64,000 bases of DNA. It comes from Sarcomyxa edulis. Lineage: Eukaryota; Basidiomycota; Agaricomycetes; Agaricales; Mycenaceae. Where the stretch lies: NCBI GenBank assembly GCA_009761415.1, contig QUOL01000002.1, positions 1,674,001 through 1,738,000 of the forward strand, written 5' to 3'. Within the stretch, counting starts at the first letter, position 1, and each line of letters begins with the position of its first letter. The translations under genes and the position numbers were made by a program. This document shows positions 45,383 to 57,965 of this stretch, piece after piece. Under the pieces are notes generated by a model. The model made no database searches and had not been told where the DNA came from. It saw only the letters and a program-made list of their open reading frames with translations.

Positions 45383-45882
45383 TGTTTACTATACCCCCCG
45401 GTCACGCTATCCTCTTCTATCATATATATTACTGTCATATCTCATTCCAGATTCTGAACTCAAGTTTGTAGGATCATAAAAAGCATTCTTTCTTATCCTT
45501 ATCCTGCCTCATGGTTGCACTCAATGTAACTTTATGCATTTTGTCCACATGGACAGCAAGTATTTTCGTTTGCTTCCAAGTACATTCAGTCCTGCAGGCG
45601 TCTCCGAGTTAACAATATGTCATACTGAATAGTCGTGTCAAAAGGTACGTGTGATGTTCCAGAACGCCGTCTATCAATCTTGGGGACAATGAGCGTACTT
45701 CTGGCATACGATCAGTGCGGTCTGTATAATCTTAACTCCTAAGTTCTCACCGAGGGATGATCGTTAAGGCTTTCTACTTCTTGGAGATGCTGCCAAACAT
45801 GAATGCAGTATTTCGAATATGACCCCCATCTATGCTTAGATAACTGTCGTGTACTCCAAAGACTCTTTTTCGTATCGAGCTT
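45383..45882. other. Intergenic between the DUF2423 gene and the membrane protein gene
   Basis: Facing 3' ends. It may contain the true last exon of the minus-strand membrane gene, whose stop I place at 45883 with low certainty. Nothing else seen. Confidence 0.35.
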
Positions 45883-47845
45883 CTATTTCCTTGGATTCGA
45901 GATCAGCGGAGGACTTCCGGCCATTGTAATTCTCCGCCTGTGGGGAATTGGAATCAGAGGCGCAGCTACGGTGGAAAACGCATTAGACAGAAGTGAGTAA
46001 GATATACGAAAGTACCAGACGTACGGAAACTCAGACATGGTGATGTGTTCCGTGGTTACATGGACCTCAGGGCGTGCCAAGTTATGTCTCGTAGGCTTCG
46101 AAAGTCCAAAGCCCAGACTCTGTCGATTGGCGTGGACGATATTTGAGGCGGAATGAATGTATAAATCTGGAGGCGTGTATTCTTGGAGACGAATTACGGC
46201 ACGACATGCTGCAATGGCCCTGTATAGAAGCCCAGCGGTCAGTGTTGAGGTCGACGATCGTCAGCATTAATAGCATACGTGATAGCAGCTGAAGGGACCT
46301 GACAATAGATAGAACGTTGGAATCAGATCGTAGACTCATCGTCAAAAACCCGTACCGTAGCGATACTGCGCAAGACATAGATATATGAGCTAAGGATGTT
46401 AAAGGCCAGGCTGGGGCTTACACATTCATTATCACTGGAATAGAAAGTTAGGGGATTGGGATGAGGTTGCGAGCAAAGGACTCACTGTTGAGATCGAGTA
46501 CATTGAAGATCTGCCAAGATGCGTCTGGCTCAGCCACAGTAACATGTCAAAGAAGATTCACATACAGCAGCAATCGTGTTTGTAGCGAACGAGACCAAGA
46601 AGTAGACCAAACCGTCATGGAAAAGCAGTTTCCACAAATCAGTGCGCGTGGAGTGGCGCTTCGTAAGAGCTACAGCAGTGAAGCATAATATCACGAAATC
46701 GAAACCCATTGCTGAACAGGAGAGATAAGTCGTCGCGTGTCATTCAGCATTGGGCACTCACTGTAGAAAAAGACGATGTTGAGGAAAGCGGGATTCGTTC
46801 CGGTGACGACGCATGATCCTCCAGCATCGTCCCAAGATGCTGTAACAATGAACATTCCCCGCCACAGTAGAGCCCAATGTGCTAGGCCGAGTGTTCCGAG
46901 GATAACTATAACGGCTCGCTTACGCTCCCACAAGGCAATTCTAAGAAAGGTGTGAGTGTTAGATAGACTACAGACAATTTGGGACTTACGTTCGAAGCAT
47001 AAGGGACGTCGAAGCGCAAAGAATAGTCATGTTTCCCGAGAACTGATAGAAGTCAGGCCCTTTAAGGATGTCGATATACGGAAAGACCTTACAGAATTAA
47101 ATGTGTAGAGAGCCTGAAGAGTAAATACCACATCAATACTCTGAGAAATATGAAGGGAGTAAAACATACTTTGCAATTTATCTACCGTCTCAAGCGGTCA
47201 AAAACGAGTAAGCAGGGTGCACAAAGGAACAATGTACACACCCGTGCCGTCACCGAGAAAGACACGATTCTTCAGAGCCGGTCAGAATTTTCGGAGAAAA
47301 TATCAGGAGAAACGTACTCACAATCCAACGAAAGCACAGAGAATGAAATAGCGACACATAAAGAAGAACACTGGAGAGGTCATCGAAATCAGTGTGTGGA
47401 CCGCCCCATATACCAAAGCACGAACTCTAGATATATCAAGTAAGTTGAGGTAAGCACGGCGTATCAGACGCCGACGTACCAAAGGCCAACGGAAAATCCG
47501 CTGTCTGGTGAGCAGGGACCATTCGAAATCGCAAGTAACGAAGAGCTCCCAGACATAGAGACCAAAGAGAGCGTAAACAAGTTTCAAGAAAACATCTACG
47601 TAGGACGTCAGTCCAAGCGTGGAAGACATATTGATAGTTTGCACGTACCCGAATCCTCCTGAACCTCCTTTGGGTCTGACCAGTTCATCCAGATAATAGT
47701 TTGTACTCGGTGAGGAGAGAAAGGGAAAGCAAGCACAGTTGTTCGGATGCTAATATAAAGACTTTAAAGGCGCCCGCCACAATCAAAATACGCACCGGTC
47801 GGCATGAAACACCATCTGCGTGGATCCGATCATGGACGGAGACAT
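45883..47845 (-). CDS. Multipass membrane protein of an unnamed agaricomycete family
   Basis: A gene with many introns whose exons encode hydrophobic segments in an order I know only from uncharacterised Agaricomycetes proteins. Visible exons: MSPSMIGSTQMVFHADR, IIWMNWSDPKEVQ, LKLVYALFGLYVWELFVTCD and FEWSLLTRQRIFRWPL, FFFMCRYFILCAFVG, ALYTFNSFSGNMTILCASTS, IVILGTLGLAHWALLWRGMF, NPAFLNIVFFYT, LWKLLFHDGLVYFLVSFATN and a soluble tail (PTRHNLARPEVHVTTEH). About seven membrane spans. Function unknown; layout recalls a receptor-like protein, but I see no known motif. Start good; stop and several junctions uncertain. Confidence 0.6.
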
Positions 47846-48580
47846 CGTAAATATTCTTCTATGAATTAGAGGATAGGTCATCGCTTCATTTCCAGCGACT
47901 GATAAACTCAGCACTTGCCAAATTACAGCAGATATTTGGCTATCCTAGACGACTGGGCTACTGCCTAAAGCCTTGCGGCGTTATATGCAAGCTTAGGCAG
48001 GCTTCCAGAAAGAGATTTAACGCCATTGAGGTTGAATTGTGACTGACATTACATAAACCGGAGGATAATTTTTCGATCAAGTATGATAGCTTCCATTTTT
48101 GACAAAGTTATAGCCAGGAGGCTTAGCGCTTAACGTCTGTAAGATTTTTTGGCGAGTAGTAAGTCACGTCAGGATACAACAGCATGCACATTGCAGGACT
48201 TAACATCGTAAATTGACAAAATTGTCTTTTGCCAATCGCAACAAGGCCATGGACAACACGGAATCTTTGAGAGAAATATGCTTAGTTTCCGCGGCGGATG
48301 AGCTACGAGTACCCGTCCAAAATTCTACCGTCCCAGTAGTCTCAAGACCACCGAGGAGGCATAGCCTACATGGGGATTGAAGAATTCAGTACGCGGCGTT
48401 CTATTTCGCTAGGCACCATGCAGAGTGCCAACGGTGACAGACGGTAGACCACCAGAGAACAGTCGATATTCATCGGCCAATGGAACACAACAAATCCGAT
48501 TCTGCAGGGAAAGGCAAAGCACAGTCGATAAACTGTTATTCACCGACTGAGATGCAGGATTAAGGATAGCAACAGAGTAC
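47846..48580. other. Intergenic upstream of the membrane gene and downstream of ERB1
   Basis: About 735 bp without a supportable gene. Holds the membrane gene promoter and the ERB1 3' UTR. An imperfect hairpin at 47961-48000 is listed separately. Confidence 0.4.
47961..48000. repeat. Imperfect inverted repeat (hairpin)
   Basis: Left arm 47961-47976 (CTGCCTAAAGCCTTGC) pairs with right arm 47987-48000 (GCAAGCTTAGGCAG) with two single-base bulges around a 10-base loop. It lies in the promoter region of the membrane protein gene. Purpose unknown. Confidence 0.5.
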
Positions 48581-51265
48581 CTAGCTACACCATACAGCGA
48601 CAGTCCCATCGGCCCCCCCGCTCACAAGCCAAGGATGCCGACTGCACCACCTTACTTGGAGCACACCGAGTCCATCCTTGACATCATGTCCTCTAAGAAT
48701 CTTTAGAGGGACAATTAACGGATCCGTCATTAGATCGTTGAATACCCTGGCGTGGAATATCTGTATAGCTCCGTCGTCCGAGGATGAGGCGAACAATGGA
48801 TATGTAGGGTGGAAGTGCAGAGATCTGATAGCACGCGAATGGTACCTGTAAGACGCCGGTGTATTGAGCAGTGCGAACAGCGGCAAAGAAAGAAAGTGTA
48901 GGATGTAGGCGGAAAAGGAAGGACATACCGTAGAATTTTGTATGGCTTGTCGCTAAGCTCAAGATCGAACCAGCACAATTTGCGGTCGTATCCACCGACG
49001 ATAAGATGATCTCCTGATGGATGGACGTCCATCGACGAGATCCATTTTATACCGGGTTGAAGTGTCTTCAGTAGTTTTTGTTCCGACAAGTTATACATCC
49101 TGACGTATTGCTGAGTCTGTTTTCCTGGAGATTAGACGGATAATGACCGTTGAGATACGAGCAAAAACTCACAGCAACGAAGAAATGAGGCTTTAGAGGA
49201 TGGAACAGCACTAGTTGGACTGAGCCTTTGATCTTTTTGAAGGGAGCTTGAGAATGTCTTCGCGTGATTTGATGAATCCATACGCCTCCTTGACCTTCTC
49301 CGCTGGCTATTAGATGGAATGACAAATGTTAGCGAGATCAATATTGGAGAGGATCGCGACAACTTACAAACTGTTGCCATATAGTCGCCTCTTCTATGCC
49401 ACGTGATCTGCTTCGGTAATCCTGAAGATTGAGGAAGGTGAACGGTTAGAATCGGGGTATCAGAGGATAAATGTGCGGATGAGGGAGTTATCCATTTGAC
49501 GGGAGAAGGCGTAGCAGGTGCTGGAGGTAGCGTAGGAGGCGCGAGTAAAGCTTGCGTCAAAGCTAACACAGCGGAAGGGAGATTCGGGGGAATGAGGAAA
49601 TGTAACTTTTCATCGCTGTGGAAAATTATGTCAATTGTGAGGAAAAAACGGTATGCAGATGCAACGTACATTCCGACGACGAAGTAACTGACGTCCAACC
49701 TCGGACACCACTCCACAGCACCTATCTTGTCCTCAAACTTCCACCGCTTGACCTCACGTCCGACGTTGACCTCCCAAAGACTGACCACGCCATCTTCGTC
49801 TCCACTGACCACCCAGGCTCCATCTGGACTGACGCTGAGGCATCTCGCACGGCCCTTGGAATGTGTAAACTTAAGTGACCTATAGTTGGGGAACGGTTTC
49901 AAGCTATTTGGGCTAGGCAACTTCGGAATCAGGGTGTTAGGATCGATGTTGAGTTTTGTTCTCTGAATACGGGGAGCAAGATATAGATCCAGTTGTCGGT
50001 TGAAGCGGTCTTTGATGAATCGGTCGTACGCGGGAACCAGTCGCAGAGAAGGATATTTTTGAGGTAGATAATCTCTTTCTCTGTCTTCCGGGTCCGTAGA
50101 TTCCCAAACAGCACGTTCTTCATCGGTAGGAAGATATTCTTCAGGTGGGTTGTAAGATTCTGAATTGGTAGGGAGGCGGGGCTTTGGAGCTGGGAGAGGA
50201 GGAGGATGTGAGGTAGATGGTTCCGACCAAATGGGATAGAACTCGATTTTGGAACCCGAAGCTTTTGGTTTTGAAGGGAGGATGCGACCCTGCCGAATAG
50301 CTCGTACAATTTTCATGACCTAGAATCGAAATATATCAGGGTGCAGATCGACTATGAAGCGGCATGTTTGTACCTTCTGCTTTTCCCATTTACTTGGGAC
50401 CCATCTGCGTTTAGGTTCGGGCGCAGCAGAAAGAGGCATAATTTCTTCCTTGCCTTTTCCAGTAAACCATTCAATCATAGGCTCGTAAGGATCATATTCA
50501 GCGTCAGGAACCTCGTTCGCATAAAGCCTCCGTATGATTTCGAGTTCCTCTGTGGACAGAGGCTTATCCGCTTGAGCAGTCTTATCGAATGCAGACGTCC
50601 TACGAGAAGATTCAAAATGTTAATGGCCATAGAAAAATCGAAAATTGCATACCATGCGGAAGGATCGTCCACTGTTTGCAAGAACTTGTCGAGTTCATCC
50701 CCTCGAGCAGGACGAAGGACCTTCTTGCCATTGATATCATACCCTACATGAGGCAAGTCATCATACCAGTGCATTGGCACATCACCCACACGATTTGGAG
50801 CCTGGAAGTGATCATGAACCGTTAAAATAAAGTCTTTCAGATGTTTGAAAAAGAACATGCATCCTCGGTAGATGAATCAGAGTCATAGTCGGCATCTATC
50901 TCAGGATAAACGCGTTTTGGTTGCCCAGTGATATCTGAAATCACGGTTGTGGCTTTTGGGAAGATGTGCAATTCGGAGTCGTCGGTATCATTCGAGTCGT
51001 CGTCGTCTTCGTCGTAATCCTCTTCACTACTCAGCCCCTCTATATCATCCTCGCTGCCCTCCGAGTCATCATCTTCACTGTCACTTCGAGTGTCGATCTC
51101 GGGGAACTCGTCGATCTCGCCGTCGTCGGAAACCGCACCATCTTCACCTTCCTCGTCGCTCATCATCTCCAACGCTACGGCCGTAGAGAAAGGGCCATCA
51201 TCGACGTCTTCTTCGGGTTCTTGTTTTCGTTTCTTGCCATGTTTCTTGGCGTCCACAGCAGCCAT
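48581..51265 (-). CDS. ERB1: Ribosome biogenesis protein Erb1/Bop1 (WD40)
   Basis: Subunit of the PeBoW/Nop7-Erb1-Ytm1 complex needed for 27S pre-rRNA processing and 60S formation in the nucleolus. A long acidic N-terminus ([16 protein letters not shown], [20 protein letters not shown]) precedes the BOP1NT domain: [50 protein letters not shown] and [22 protein letters not shown]40 repeats follow: [53 protein letters not shown] and [16 protein letters not shown] at the end. About eight introns. Divergent from ARP4 over 162 bp. Confidence 0.95.
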
Positions 51266-51427
51266 GTTGAGATGTTTTTAGAAATTCAGAAAAATTGCAG
51301 AGGAGAGTTTTCAGACGACGATGGCCTCCAAACCAAATAACGCTGCAGATTTGGCGGAGTTCAACCAACCTCTTTCCAAAGTTTCGATTTTGCCAAGATT
51401 TTGCACAAGTCTCGTCTTTCCTGTAAC

Positions 51428-53218
51428 ATGGTCAACTACGGAGGAGGCATGTATCTATAAATTCCAATAACTCAAGTTACTGACTAGTCAGGATTGCAGA
51501 TGAAGTCTCCGCACTGGTGCTCGATATTGGCTCATCCTCAATACGCGCAGGTTATGCCGGTGACGATACCCCAAAAGCTATAATTCCGACGTCCTATGGA
51601 TATACCGTCACTTCGAATACAGACGTGACCATGGCCGAACCTGGCGAGGAGGATCAGGTACAAAAACTCGCAAATCCGTATATAAGTCAGAGCGGTCCAT
51701 CTATATGGAAAGAAGGGATGGAAGTGGGAACTCCCATGCGTGACGGGCTCAGTACGTTCCATTATTCACTATTTTCCCTGTACAAAATCCTTATGTGGAG
51801 CAGTTTATGATTTCAACCCTATACCTGCTCTCGTCAAACACGCGTTCGAAGACGTTATGAGATGTGATCCTTCGGAGCACCCAGTAATAGTGACAGAACC
51901 AGCTTGGAACACTGTAGCCAACCGGGAACGTATGGCCGAAATCATGTTTGAAGAATTCCAGGTTCCTGCATTCTATATCGCCAATACTGGCGTTCTTAAC
52001 GCGTATGTCATCTTCTTCGAGGTACACTACGTGCCAAACTGATGTTGTGCCTGGAAGATTTGCCGCTGGAAAGGGATCGGCTTTGGTAATCGATGTTGGA
52101 CACACAATGGCAAGTGTTACTCCTGTTGTTGATGGTTTTGTGCTTCGAAAAGGTATACTACCCCACCATATCCCCGAGGAATGTGCAGTACATTGATTTT
52201 GTCGTTCTATCAGGGCTTAATTATTCTCCACTACCCAAACTCGTTCGTGCTCACGCACTACATACCTTGGTTTCGCCCGCCCATAACCGTCGCGGGATTG
52301 AGCTATGGCCTCATCAGCTCATTGCCAATAAAATGGTAGGTCCTGAGTCCTCCAACGGTTCTCAAATATTGAGGATTTCTACCAGCCTGTAGAAATAAAT
52401 GCGCCACCACGATATGCCCTCCGTGAGGATCGTCTTGCTGGGACTACTGATACTTGGAGATCATGGGCGCAAGAGAGAGAGGTTGATGAGTGGATTCAGA
52501 GTGTGGCTGGAGTCACAGAACAAGGATGGAATGATCAGTAAGTGGTCTTCACAATCGGTATATCTGGGATTTCTGACGGACTTGTCACACAGATTAGTAG
52601 CGCAAAAACCTGTCAAACAGTATGAATTCCCAACAGGTTACAATACTAATTTCGGCGGCATCGAACGACTTTCTGTCGGCGAGTTGTTTTTCCATCATCA
52701 CCAGGGTCTTGTCGTACGTCCTCTTGAATGCTTTACTTGACTCTCCTAAAACTCATTACCATTTCCAGCACTCCAACCCACAATTACCCAGACATATACC
52801 ACATCTGATCGGCGATGCTCTTCGTGCATGCGACGCAGAAATCCGACAAGTTCTGTTGAGCAATATCGTCCTCACAGGAGGAGGAAGTCTATTCGCAGGT
52901 TTCAGCGATCGTCTGGCCACAGAATTGTCGAGAAACCACGCCCATGTATGCCTTCTTTCTTTCGAGATCAGATTGCAGAATCTGACCTAGTTCTGATATA
53001 GGTGAAGATACATGCACCTGGTAATCCTACAGAACGTCGCTACGGCGGGTGGCTCGGGGGAAGTATTCTTGCTAGTCTGGGCACCTTCCATCAGCTCTGG
53101 ATCAGTAAAGAGGAATGGCAGGTACGACGCTGGACATCCTCTCATCCTACAATGATGCTGATATGTCCCTTTCTCCCAGGAACATGGAAAAGCAATCGTA
53201 GGTCAAAGATGTAAATGA
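51428..53218 (+). CDS. ARP4: Actin-related protein 4 (Arp4/BAF53-like)
   Basis: Nuclear actin-related protein in the NuA4, INO80 and SWR1 chromatin complexes. [20 protein letters not shown] starts the actin fold; the phosphate loop [15 protein letters not shown] is present, then [60 protein letters not shown] and [20 protein letters not shown]. The end is [20 protein letters not shown] with [12 protein letters not shown] after the last intron. An Arp4-type insertion ([20 protein letters not shown]) follows the first strand. About nine introns. Confidence 0.95.
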
Positions 53219-53891
53219 TTTCGATTGCGTGTATCTGTGTGTTGTACTACCTTATTTATCATTCTTGTTCGATTTTCGAATCCATCCAACGCCTCCACTG
53301 GATCACACACACAGTGAGAAGGGTAGTTTTCACAAATATAATAAACTTTTGGACAGGTATTGATGTACAAAAGGAGACCTAAACTATCGCACCCAGCGAC
53401 TACTCTCGTACCAAGATTTCCGTACTGTTTTTGTTTTTCCGAATTCGAGGAAGCACAGCTCCTCCGCGCGAACCCTGCCTCCCACTGCAAACCTGCCCTA
53501 TTGATGTTCCCACAATCAACAACCTTTGTAAGTAAAGAGATTACCAACGAAGAAGTTGGAAGGGAATGTGTATATGTAGGATGGAAGTAGGGGTACTCGC
53601 AAAAAAAAAAGAAAAAAAGATGAAAAGAATGATGGACGAGAGCGCGGCAAGATAGCGGCTTTATCACCAAGTGTCCGTTCAGATATCGCCCGCACAAAAC
53701 AATTTGAGAGGAGAAAGCCATTGAAAAGAATGAAGGAAAGAATGTAAATGGTGGTGATGATTTGGGGAGGGAGCACAAAGGCTCGTTAATTGAACAAACA
53801 AGGGAGGGAACATATGAGAGAAAAGAGAAAAACCTCCGACACCACGAGATCTTTAGTCTCTTGTCTGGTTTGTTACTTCTTGTACCTTATA
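53219..53891. other. Intergenic between two convergent genes (ARP4 and the Q-rich gene)
   Basis: Facing 3' UTRs. It contains an A-rich run at 53598-53620 and no supportable coding sequence. The minus-strand open frames with Phe/Ser-rich translations are antisense to that run. Confidence 0.45.
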
Positions 53892-55456
53892 TCAATAAGC
53901 TTCGACGATCTCCCGCCTTTCACGAGCTCCCATGAGCATTCCCAAGCCTCCAATGGCCTGCCTCCTGATCCTCGTAGCAAAGTTCTTCGGCCCAAGCTCA
54001 TCGGCCCCAGAGGGCGGCCCACGGGGCTGCCTCATCGGTTGGCTTGCCATCCTGTGGCTTACGATAAAAGAAGGTTGCTGAGCACCCACTATAACGGTGG
54101 TAGGAGCAGGTCTCCCAATGCCGAGTCCTTCATACAACTTCTTAGCCGCCTCCTCGCGCGGCGAAAGGGGCGACTCATTGGATGAGGACGAACGCGGCGT
54201 AGTCGGGGATGAATTGGTTCCACCGGACTTGGAGGAACTGGAGGAGTATGTGTCATCGTTGTCATTACCATCAGCGTCGGCGGAGTTCTCGTCAATGGCA
54301 ACAGCAGGTAGTGGTTGAGAAGCAGCGACATTGAACCTCAAGGGAACAGGTCGGGATTTAGCCGCAGAGAGACCGGGTGGAGGAGAGATACGCTCGGTGG
54401 GCGGAGGCGTCACTCTGACACTAGGAGAAATCGTGACGCGGTTGTTCCCGCTGAGTACAGAGTTGTTGTTTCCTCCACGTCTCCAGGAAGTAGAGTCTGA
54501 TTTCGATGGAGTAGCGTTCAAAGTACTGGAGCTCATGTTGTTGGACGCAGGGTTTCCGAGTGAAGTTCCACCGCTGATGACAGTAGTAGTACTTGGGGTA
54601 GGGGGTGGGTTTAAGTCGTCATGATCTTCCGTAACGTATCTGGAGATCGCACTGTTCGAACTGAGGCCCGCAGTGCGACTACCGAACTTTCCACCGAGCG
54701 CAGCAGTCATAGGGACTTGGTCGTCGGCCCCTACCTGTGGCATCAAATGATCTGCCTGACTCGCACGACGTGCCTGAGCACTAAGGGTCGCAGAGCGAAG
54801 GTCAAACCCGGTACTGAGAGGTCCCGCGGTAGCTGGAGGGTTAAAACCGACGCTGACACGTCTATTCGGGGTCTGAGAGAGCTGTTGCTGCTGCTGCTGC
54901 TGTTGTTGTTGCTGCTGCTGACGAACCTGATTCATCATCATCTCTTGGTAATGCTGCGTCTACAATGTAGCTATTAGCGTGTTGACGAGATATATGTCAG
55001 AAATAGAGGGCCAACCTGAAGTCTCATAATTTCTAACTGCATCATCTGCAACTGCAAGGCCTGAGTCTGGACCTGCGGAGTCGCAGCCAACATGTTGCCC
55101 GCAGCGAAAGCGGGATTGAATGGGGCACTATTGGGGTTCATGCCTCGTTGGCCTTGAGCCTGCTGCTGCTGCACAAACCTATTGTTGGGACCATCAACGG
55201 CAGCGGTCATGGGGACAGCCCTGTTGAGACTGTGAGGATTGAGAAAGACGTTTTCGGATGGGATATCAGCTAATTGGTCGTCGTCGTCTTCATAAACCGA
55301 ATACTGGTGGGTAGGGTAACGTGGAACATTGAAGGTCCCCCCCGGAGCGGCAGTGTGCGGTACATTTCCCCGCGGGCTTGAGGTTGACCTGACACCGCCT
55401 GTGCGGAGACCGTCGAGGAGCGAGGCACGATGGTTAGGAGCGGGTGCGGTAGTCAT
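53892..55456 (-). CDS. Q-rich, largely disordered protein of unknown function
   Basis: About 500 residues in two exons joined at 54961-55016 (MMQLEIMRLQ | TQHYQEMMMNQV). It starts MTTAPAPNHRASLLDGLRTG. A coiled-coil-like Gln/Met segment is followed by a polyglutamine run (CAG/CAA, about 54880-54925) and a Ser/Thr/Pro-rich body. Only the C-terminus looks folded: PLSPREEAAKKLYEGLGIG and KNFATRIRRQAIGGLGMLMG with ARERRE. These two blocks look conserved in type and probably carry the function. N-terminal YEDDDDQLADIPSENVF may be a short motif. Could be an RNA-granule or transcription-linked scaffold; not recognised. Confidence 0.75.
54880..54925 (-). repeat. CAG/CAA polyglutamine tract
   Basis: About fifteen Gln codons in a row, mixed CAG and CAA, within the Q-rich gene. 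Candidate for length variation between strains. Confidence 0.8.
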
Positions 55457-56002
55457 TGCTGGTGATGGAGGGTGGTATAGATAAAATGCTCTGAAATAGA
55501 TTAGGCTGGAGGGAGTTGATTATTGAACAGAAGGTAATGGGGGAAGGAGGAAACTACAGCTGAAAGTGATATCAGAGAATGTGGGAACAAAGTAGGAGAC
55601 ATACTCACTGGATGGATCGCTGTGCGGGTTGCGAATGATACGAGTAGAGGGCTTGTTAGACAAGCTTTCAGACTCTGAAGAAGAGACGACTGGTGTGCCG
55701 GGTGGAGATGGTAGAACAGGAAAAGAAAAGAGGGAGAAACTTGGAGATTAGGCGACCGACTGAAGGGGAATTTTTTGGTGATTTATATAAAGAGTTTTTC
55801 GAGAGATAGAGAGGGAAGACAAATGAGAAGATAGAGAGATAGAGAGACAAGAATGAAAAAGGCAAAAGGAGGCCACCCAAGCCAGAGAGTCGACGGACGC
55901 AGAGAGAGAGAAACGCAACTGCCTCAAATCACTCGGATCACTGCCACAACATCCCACATAAAGTATATGTATATTCAGCTTTATTGTGTCTATTCTAGCA
56001 GC
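55457..56002. other. Promoter/5' UTR of the Q-rich gene with GA-rich tract
   Basis: A purine-rich (plus strand) stretch full of GAGA/AGAGAG runs from about 55660 to 55915; on the minus strand this is a CT-rich leader upstream of the Q-rich gene. Such CT-rich tracts are common around fungal transcription starts. It also contains the 3' end region of TRAPPC2. No gene seen. Confidence 0.45.
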
Positions 56003-56716
56003 CTACAAGTTCTTCTTCGCACTCGCCCGTACACGTGTATCAAACATCCCACTCCGGATCGTGGTATGGGCAGTGTGAAACGGGTTTAACATTGTCTGAT
56101 AATCAGTCAATGTGCATCAAAGGAAACCGCTCTCTTCCGGCATCATTTCAGAGGTTGAGTGCTTACCTTGACGTACAATTCCCATACATCCATGAAGAAT
56201 GCTCTGATCCCATCGTCGTTCTTGCCTTCGTGCAGTAGAACGAATTTCATGTCTGCAACACGCGTTAAGCAGGCCCATACGGTTGACCAGATTTCAAAAC
56301 CCTACTTCCTGGCGTGATAAACACAGAAACAGTCCATTCATTGAATTTATCAACTGATTTAAGATACCTGGAATCCTGGGTGAGCAGGCACGCGATTGAT
56401 ACATCGAACACGCTCACATTGCATTATCTTTGCGCATCACGTCTTCCACAACGTCCAAGCTCGCATTGGCAATCATCTGAATAACATGTCTGTCCTGCCC
56501 TCCACCCATTCGAACAGCTGTTCCTGACGCATTGACGTGAGTCGCGCTTGAAGCCCCAGACAATGCGGTCAGTGTTCCTGCAAAAGCAGACGTGGACCAA
56601 TTCGGTAAATTTGCGGAGAGGGGGGATGATATAGTAGGCGCTGGTTTAGTAGAGTGGTGAGTGAGACTATAGAGGGGTGTATCGGATGGGGAGAGCAGGA
56701 ACAAGTGATGAGACAT
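56003..56716 (-). CDS. TRS20: TRAPP complex subunit 2 (Trs20/sedlin)
   Basis: Small longin-fold subunit of TRAPP vesicle tethering complexes in ER-Golgi traffic. MSHHLFLLSPSDTPLYSL is the first strand, then NASLDVVEDVMRKDNAM, YLKSVDKFNEWTVSVFITPG, MKFVLLHEGKNDDGIRAFFM and LNPFHTAHTTIRSGMFDTRV, ending ASAKKNL. Compared with animal sedlin there is an extra Ser/Ala/Thr-rich loop of about 45 residues after the first strand. Introns follow NAM, the FITPG exon, and LYVK. The start at 56716 is chosen over an in-frame ATG at 56746. Only 78 bp separates it from the divergent PCP1 start. Confidence 0.92.
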
Positions 56717-56794
56717 GGAGAGAGGATAACTGGAAGCGGTAGGCAAACATCCGTCAAGTGGGAGGCTATTAATAGATGGGCGACTCTCTTTCGA

Positions 56795-57965
56795 ATGGCT
56801 ACCTCCCTCCTTCGCCTCCCTTTATTTCGTCGCACATTGCAAAGCCCATTCTTCACCTCCTGCAGACTACCAGCTCGCGTTAATTCCAGGCTTTTTCCTG
56901 CACTTTCTCGCGCGTTTTTCAATCCAGTGCCAATACCAATAACAACTCCACGCATCCGTGTACTTCAATTCATGAAAAACAATGCATGGAACGCGACACA
57001 TCGTGATAGACTACTCAGTCCGCGCCTAAGTAGACGTCGTACTTCAATCATCGATGCAATTCCTCCAAACTTCATCATCTACGGTATTCTGGGTCTGAAT
57101 TGTGTTGTGTTCCTCGTATGGGGAGCATCCAAGCAACTAGCCGTGCGTCTGTCTCCTCTGTACACATTTCTTGTGTCTGAGATTTTCTTAGGAAGATGGG
57201 AAACCTTCGTTGTACCGGTGGATGCTGAATAATTTCACTTCCTGCGGGAGAAATATAGCTTCTGGTCGGATGTTGGTCGCCTCTCCTCTTCTTGTCGAAC
57301 GATTGCTAATATCGACCAACTAGTTGGTGTCTGACTACAGCCTGTTTCTCTCATATGGGTTTTGGACACCTCTTATTTAACTCCTTCACGTTCTACTTCT
57401 TTGGTCCAGCCGTCCTCGCCATGACTGGCAACGCACTGTTCCTGTCACTGTACTTGGGAAGTAAGTACATTTCTACCATGAGTCTCGCATACTTCGACCA
57501 ACCGATCGACTATGTCCCACAATCTAGGTGGAATCATTGGGAATATAGTAAGTGCAGCATACAACATCCTAGTCAAGGGACAAGATGTGTGGACATGCGG
57601 TGCAAGCGGTGAATTCCTCTCTTCCTTCTTCCACTCTCTTCCACTACTCACTCACGCTGCCTGTTATCCAGGATCCATATACGCCATGCTGACCTTATTC
57701 GCTTGCGCCAATCCTTTCGCCACCATTTACGTCTATGTGTTCATTCCCGTGCCTGCATGGGCCTGTGTCACAGGTTTAATCGCGTTTGATGTATTTTCTG
57801 CCGCGAACGACATCGTCAGTACCTTTTGTTATTTGTCTCATATATCTCGAATGTATTCTTACGATGAAGCAGGATGTTAAAACGGACCACGCTGGTCATG
57901 TTGGCGGGCTTCTTTCTGGTATCGCGTATTACTTGGCCATGCGCCATCGGATATTCCTGCCATAG
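56795..57965 (+). CDS. PCP1: Mitochondrial rhomboid protease Pcp1/PARL-like
   Basis: Intramembrane serine protease of the mitochondrial inner membrane. It has a long Arg-rich presequence (MATSLLRLPLFRRTLQSPFF) and a first helix IIYGILGLNCVVFLVWGAS. Then WMLNNFTSCGRNIASGRIWC and LTTACFSHMGFGHLLFNSFT follow, joined by an intron whose donor splits the Ile codon. The catalytic Ser sits in CGASGSIYAMLTLFA (split by an intron) and the catalytic His in DHAGHVGGLLSGIAYY. Seven or so exons. Substrates in yeast are Mgm1 and Ccp1. Confidence 0.93.
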
